Source: DASRAP01 sp035277145 (lineage in GTDB: Bacteria; Gemmatimonadota; Gemmatimonadetes; Gemmatimonadales; Gemmatimonadaceae). Taken from it: a stretch of 33,345 bases of DNA. The DNA lies in contig DATELA010000058.1 of the NCBI GenBank assembly GCA_035277145.1, forward strand, positions 1 to 33,345, written 5' to 3'. Positions 29,735-33,345 of this stretch are shown here, piece by piece (within the stretch, counting starts at the first letter, position 1; every line of letters starts with the position of its first letter). The position numbers and the translations under genes were made by a program. Below the pieces are notes generated by a model that worked only from the letters and a program-made list of their open reading frames with translations, did not search any database and had not been told where the DNA came from.

Positions 29735-29736
29735 GA

Positions 29737-31536
29737 CTACGTCTCGAACTTCGCGATCACACCCCGCAGTCTCGTAGCAACCTCCGCGAGGTGCTGCGCG
29801 GATTCGCTCACGTGCTGCATGCTCGCGCTCTGTTCCTGCGCGGCCGCGCTGACTTCCTGAGACGTCGCGGCATTCTGTTCGGCGCTCGCCGCGACTTGCG
29901 CGGTTTCATTCGCAAGGCCCTCGGCCTCACCGACTTGCAGTGTGCTTGCGTCGGCGATGCGCGCAACGTCGTCGCGGCTCGCGCCAATTTCCTTACCAAT
30001 TTCACGCAATGCGCTCGCTGACGACCGAATGACCACCTCGCCGTCCGCAACGCGCTCGCGAATTTGCGCCACCTGTCCGCCGGCGCGCGCCGCGGCCGAC
30101 TGAATTTCCGCGACGAGTGTCTGAATCGTTTCGAGTGCGCGTTGCGTTTCGCTGGCGAGTTTGCGCACTTCGTCCGCAACCACGGCAAATCCGCGGCCGT
30201 GTTCGCCGGCGCGCGCGGCTTCGATGGCCGCGTTCAGCGCGAGGAGGTTCGTCTGTCGCGCAATTCCGCCAATGGTGTCCACGATCTGGCCGATACGTTT
30301 TGACTTGTCCGCCAGTTCGAACACAACGGGCACCGCGGATTCGGTGACGTCGCTGATCGCGGCCATTTTCGCGAGCGCTTCGTCGGCGGCGCCCGTCCCG
30401 CTCAGCGCAGAGTCGGCGACGCGCTGTGCCGTGTCGAGCGCGGCGCGTGCGTGATCCGCGGTTTGGCGCGCGCGCGCCGTCGCACGCTGCGCACCGTCGA
30501 GCATTCCGGTCACGACGCGCGTCTGCGTTGACGTCGCGCTGGCGATTTCATTCGCTGCTGTGGCGACCTGATCGGTCGTCGATGTCATCTGCGACGCATC
30601 GGCAGCAAGTTCTTCCGCGGTTGCGGCAACTTCGGCGGCACCCGCGTCGATTTCTCGCAGGAGCGTGCGCAGCGCGGATGTCATGTCGCGCACCGAATCC
30701 GCAACGCGGCCGATCTCGTCGTCGGACCTGAAATCGAGGTGCGATGACAACGCGCCACCTGCAACCGACGCCGCGTGCTGCGAAATTCGCGCGATTCCGC
30801 TCGTCAGGCGCCGCGCCGCGAAAACGCCGAGTGCAATGGCGATGGCAAGTGCGATCGCGGAGTACGCTGCGACCCGCCACCATTGCGACTTCAGCGTTGC
30901 CGAGAGCTCGGTCGCGCGCCATTCGGTCACAATGACTCCTGCGACGGACCGGTTCGCGCGCGTGATTGGCGCAATCGCGAGCATGTACGCGCCGAATTCG
31001 TCGTGCAGGACGTCTGTTGTGCCAGCGCGTCCCTGTGTGAGCGCGCTGGTGAGCGCATCAGGGGCTGGCCACGTGGCGCGGAACTGCGCCGGCGTGTTGT
31101 TCCACCGCTCGTTGGCGAGCATGCGGTACTGTTCGCCGAGGCGTCTCACGAGCGCTACACCGTCGATAGAGCCTGATTCGGAGTCGACATTGGCTTCGCG
31201 AATGCGTCTGATTTCGTCGCGAATGACCGTGAATGCGGTGCTATTCTCGCCCGCCGCGCCGGCGACGACGTCGACGGAATCGGCGGGGATGATTGCCGCG
31301 AGGCTCTGGGCAATGGCGGCGAGGCGCTGGCTGTGCAACGTGACGAGTTCGGAGCGCTGCGACCAGTACATCGGCACCAGCATGGTGCCCAGCGTCACAA
31401 ACACGGTGAAGACACCGATGCCGGCGAGCTTTGCTGGGAGCGGGATATGACCGGCGAACGTGCGTCCGGGCGATGGCAGCGGAATGTCCTGTTGTTCTGG
31501 CTCACAAAGGGTAGGAGCACGATCGGATGGTGACAA
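29737..31536 (-). CDS. Methyl-accepting chemotaxis protein
   Basis: A membrane chemoreceptor of about 599 aa. Order: short cytoplasmic N-terminus, TM1 (about 36-58), a periplasmic sensing part of about 160 residues (RLAAIAQSLAAIIPADSV to YMLAIAPITRANRSVAGVIVTEW), TM2, HAMP, and a long signalling coiled coil. Its tip reads IARQTNLLALNAAIEAARAGEHGRGFAVVADEVRKLA, the CheA/CheW contact region. The frame is open to 31782, but that part runs antisense through glmM and is not MCP-like. No ATG lies between there and TM1; the TTG at 31536 is the best start but is uncertain. No CheA, CheW or CheR is in the window. It converges with the HD-GRP regulator. Confidence 0.9.
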   Translation of the reverse strand: MSPSDRAPTLCEPEQQDIPLPSPGRTFAGHIPLPAKLAGIGVFTVFVTLGTMLVPMYWSQRSELVTLHSQRLAAIAQSLAAIIPADSVDVVAGAAGENSTAFTVIRDEIRRIREANVDSESGSIDGVALVRRLGEQYRMLANERWNNTPAQFRATWPAPDALTSALTQGRAGTTDVLHDEFGAYMLAIAPITRANRSVAGVIVTEWRATELSATLKSQWWRVAAYSAIALAIAIALGVFAARRLTSGIARISQHAASVAGGALSSHLDFRSDDEIGRVADSVRDMTSALRTLLREIDAGAAEVAATAEELAADASQMTSTTDQVATAANEIASATSTQTRVVTGMLDGAQRATARARQTADHARAALDTAQRVADSALSGTGAADEALAKMAAISDVTESAVPVVFELADKSKRIGQIVDTIGGIARQTNLLALNAAIEAARAGEHGRGFAVVADEVRKLASETQRALETIQTLVAEIQSAAARAGGQVAQIRERVADGEVVIRSSASALREIGKEIGASRDDVARIADASTLQVGEAEGLANETAQVAASAEQNAATSQEVSAAAQEQSASMQHVSESAQHLAEVATRLRGVIAKFET

Positions 31537-31581
31537 GGCGCGACGTACTGGTGGATGGCGCGCGCCGCTACCTTTCGGTGC

Positions 31582-32973
31582 ATGAACCGGTCGCTGCGCC
31601 CCGAAGGGCTCATGGTGAGCGTGTCGGGACTCCGTGGGCGCGTTGGCGAGGTGCTGACACCCGAACTCATCGCCGCGTACGCGGGCGCGTTCGGCGCGTG
31701 GGCGCGCAAGGCCAAACGAACAAGCGGCCATGCGACGATTGTTGTTGGTCGCGACAGTCGCGTGTCGGGTCCGATGTTTCACCGCGTTGCGATCGGCGCG
31801 TTACAAGCGGCGGGGTGCAATGTCATCGACATTGGTCTCGCGCCAACGCCGACGGTGCAACTCGCGGTCGAGCACCATCATGCTGCGGGCGGACTCGCGA
31901 TTACCGCGAGTCACAATCCGATCGAATGGAACGCGCTCAAGTTCATCGGCGCGGATGGATTGTTTCTCGACGCGCAGAGCGGCGCCGCGATGCGCGCGCT
32001 CCTCGACGACGGCAACCCGTACGTCGCGTGGCAGGAACTTGGCGAGGTCACGCGCGACGAAACGGCGATCCTCCGGCACATCGATGCGGTGTTGCACCTG
32101 CCGTATCTCGATGTCGAAGGAATTCGGCGACGCAAGTTCAAGGTTGCGCTCGATTGCTGCCACGGCGCCGGCGGCGCGATCATGCCCGCGCTGCTCGAAG
32201 AATTCGGGTGCGAAGTCTCGGCGATTGGTTTGGAAACCGACGGGCGCTTTCCGCGACCACCCGAACCTGTCGCTGCGAATCTTGGTGATCTCGGCAAACT
32301 CGTCCGTCGCAATCACGCGGTGATTGGCTTCGCGACGGATCCCGACGTGGACCGGCTCGCGCTGGTCGACGAGACGGGCACGGCGATTGGTGAAGATTGG
32401 ACGCTGGCGCTGGCGACGCGCGTTGTGCTCATGCGAAAGCGCGGCCCGGTGGTGACCAATCTTTCAACGAGCCGCATTCTCGACGACGTCGCGGGACGCG
32501 GTGGTTCCAAGGTGGTGCGATCGCCGGTTGGCGAGATCAACGTCGCACTCGCGATGCAAGCGAATAAAGCGGTGGTCGGTGGCGAAGGAAACGGTGGCGT
32601 GATTCTTCCGGATCTGCACCTGGGACGCGATGCGCCGGTCGGTGTCGCGCTGTTGCTGCAACTCCTTCACGAAACGCGCCGTTCGCTGTCTGCCATTGTG
32701 CAGGAGTATCCGCGGTACGCGATCGTGAAAGACAAACTCGATCGTCCTGCCAAACCACTCGATGCGGTGTACGACGCGCTGACCAAAGCGTTTTCGGATG
32801 CGTCGAAGGATACGCAGGATGGGTTGCGACTCGCGTGGAGCGATCGTTGGGTGCACGTTCGTCCGTCGGGAACGGAGCCGATCGTTCGCGTGATTGCGGA
32901 AGCGCCGTCGGAGCAGGAAGCAAACGCGTTGGTGCTCAAGTCCCGGGAATTGTTGGCAAAGCTGGCAAGCTGA
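31582..32973 (+). CDS. glmM: Phosphoglucosamine mutase-like phosphohexomutase
   Basis: A 463-aa alpha-D-phosphohexomutase. The four active-site loops are present: phosphoserine Ser110 in TASHNP, metal loop DPDVDR (253-258), sugar-specificity loop GEGNGG, and phosphate-binding RPSGTEPIVRV near the C-terminus. Assignment as GlmM (glucosamine-6-P to glucosamine-1-P) rests on the downstream glmS, since phosphoglucomutase and phosphomannomutase share these loops. Start choice: ATG at 31582 gives MNRSLRPEGLMVSVSGLRG; ATG at 31612 has a better AAGGG site and would give MVSVSGLRG; ATG at 31555 is less likely. It is divergent from the MCP gene (about 45 bp) and followed by an 8-bp repeat tract and glmS. 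Confidence 0.88.
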   Translation: MNRSLRPEGLMVSVSGLRGRVGEVLTPELIAAYAGAFGAWARKAKRTSGHATIVVGRDSRVSGPMFHRVAIGALQAAGCNVIDIGLAPTPTVQLAVEHHHAAGGLAITASHNPIEWNALKFIGADGLFLDAQSGAAMRALLDDGNPYVAWQELGEVTRDETAILRHIDAVLHLPYLDVEGIRRRKFKVALDCCHGAGGAIMPALLEEFGCEVSAIGLETDGRFPRPPEPVAANLGDLGKLVRRNHAVIGFATDPDVDRLALVDETGTAIGEDWTLALATRVVLMRKRGPVVTNLSTSRILDDVAGRGGSKVVRSPVGEINVALAMQANKAVVGGEGNGGVILPDLHLGRDAPVGVALLLQLLHETRRSLSAIVQEYPRYAIVKDKLDRPAKPLDAVYDALTKAFSDASKDTQDGLRLAWSDRWVHVRPSGTEPIVRVIAEAPSEQEANALVLKSRELLAKLAS

Positions 32974-32978
32974 GCAGT

Positions 32979-33010
32979 CTCGCCTTCTCGTCCTCTCGTC
33001 TTCTCAAGAC
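32979..33010. repeat. 8-bp tandem repeat between glmM and glmS
   Basis: Four octamers, CTCGCCTT, CTCGTCCT, CTCGTCTT and CTCAAGAC, fill most of the 45-bp gap between glmM and glmS. The period is 8 rather than 7, but the position and degenerate style match the other junction repeats. Confidence 0.8.
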
Positions 33011-33018
33011 ACTGAACT

Positions 33019-33345
33019 ATGTGCGGAATCGTCGGCTACACCGGAACCAAGAACTGCATGCCGTTGCTGGTGGACGGCCTGAAGCGACTCGAATACCGCG
33101 GTTATGACTCCGCGGGCGTCGCCGTATTCGACGGCGAGTCGATCGAGACGCGTCGCGCGGCCGGCAAGATTGCCAAGCTCGAAGCGACGCTGGCGAAGTC
33201 ACCGGTCGGCGGCCCGCTCGGCATCGCGCATACGCGATGGGCGACGCACGGTCCGCCGAATGAAAAGAACGCGCACCCGCACTCGAGTCAGGACGGAACG
33301 ATCGCGCTGGTCCACAACGGCATCATCGAGAACGCGACGCACATT
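33019..33345 (+). CDS. glmS: Glucosamine-fructose-6-phosphate aminotransferase, N-terminal part (cut by window end)
   Basis: The first 109 residues of GlmS, which makes glucosamine-6-phosphate from fructose-6-phosphate and glutamine, the entry to UDP-GlcNAc and cell-wall synthesis. The N-terminus MCGIVGYTG exposes the catalytic Cys2 of the class II glutamine amidotransferase domain. LEYRGYDSAGVAV, HTRWATHGPPNEKNAHPH and VHNGIIEN are diagnostic. The gene runs off the right edge; the two SIS isomerase domains lie outside. The start ATG at 33019 is fixed by Cys2. No glmS ribozyme is visible in the 45-bp upstream gap, which holds only the octamer repeat. Co-transcription with glmM is likely. Confidence 0.96.
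   Translation, partial: MCGIVGYTGTKNCMPLLVDGLKRLEYRGYDSAGVAVFDGESIETRRAAGKIAKLEATLAKSPVGGPLGIAHTRWATHGPPNEKNAHPHSSQDGTIALVHNGIIENATHI

Noticed and set aside
31537..31782. N-terminal extension of the MCP
   Set aside because: The extra residues run antisense through the start of glmM and are His/Arg-rich, unlike any MCP N-terminus.
32974..33018. glmS ribozyme upstream of glmS
   Set aside because: The gap is only 45 bp and is filled by an octamer repeat; a glmS ribozyme needs well over 100 nt.

Overview
The window is 33 kb of GC-rich bacterial chromosome. It is densely coding, and many junctions are 1-8 bp overlaps (ATGA, GTGA). Gene content fits a Gram-negative, respiring, motile or chemotactic bacterium that makes menaquinone: two ECF sigma operons, secreted HEAT proteins, a toast-rack protein, a UbiD-UbiA-UbiX cassette, and GGDEF, MHYT, HD-GYP-like and MCP signalling proteins. 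The combination suggests Gemmatimonadota. That assignment is an inference; no rRNA or other phylogenetic anchor lies in the window. I see no tRNA, insertion sequence, phage gene or CRISPR array.

Layout. 37-4528 (+): guaB (IMP dehydrogenase), a DHH-DHHA1 phosphoesterase, mrp (P-loop Fe-S carrier) and a SAM hydroxide adenosyltransferase. 7884-4535 (-): ECF sigma factor, zinc-finger anti-sigma factor, a bactofilin-like membrane protein and a toast-rack protein. 8027-11861 (+): ubiE/menG, then ubiD, ubiA and ubiX paralogues, which together look like the late steps of menaquinone synthesis. 12391-11903 (-): a secreted RcnB-like protein. 12501-12977 (+): a small metallophosphoesterase. 16339-12961 (-): a second ECF operon made of sigma factor, one-TM putative anti-sigma factor and two exported HEAT-repeat proteins. 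16640-17395 (+): an SH3b lipoprotein. 19103-17433 (-): a membrane diguanylate cyclase, divergent from a MHYT-PAS hybrid histidine kinase (19303-21633, +). 21792-22997 (+): an unrecognised lipoprotein with a BACON-like C-terminus. 27299-23056 (-): M48 protease, purD, mutM and a UvrC-N/Cho-like nuclease, all overlapping. 28678-27413 (-): a Cys/Met-metabolism PLP enzyme. 28700-29734 (+): a response regulator with a modified HD-GYP domain, convergent with an MCP (31536-29737, -). 31582 to the window end (+): a GlmM-type phosphohexomutase and the start of glmS, i.e. UDP-GlcNAc synthesis.

The most striking structure outside genes is a family of short-period degenerate tandem repeats at gene junctions, mostly with a 7-bp period and sometimes 8, 14 or 16 bp. 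Words differ between sites but the period is kept. The mrp-SAM transferase spacer can be read as nine consecutive 7-mers from stop codon to two bases before the next start. Similar DNA seems to have entered the 3' end of the PLP-enzyme gene, giving it an EGRTA-repeat tail. The second ECF operon, with its paired secreted HEAT proteins whose repeats alternate strictly between two types, is the best candidate for an undescribed protein system.
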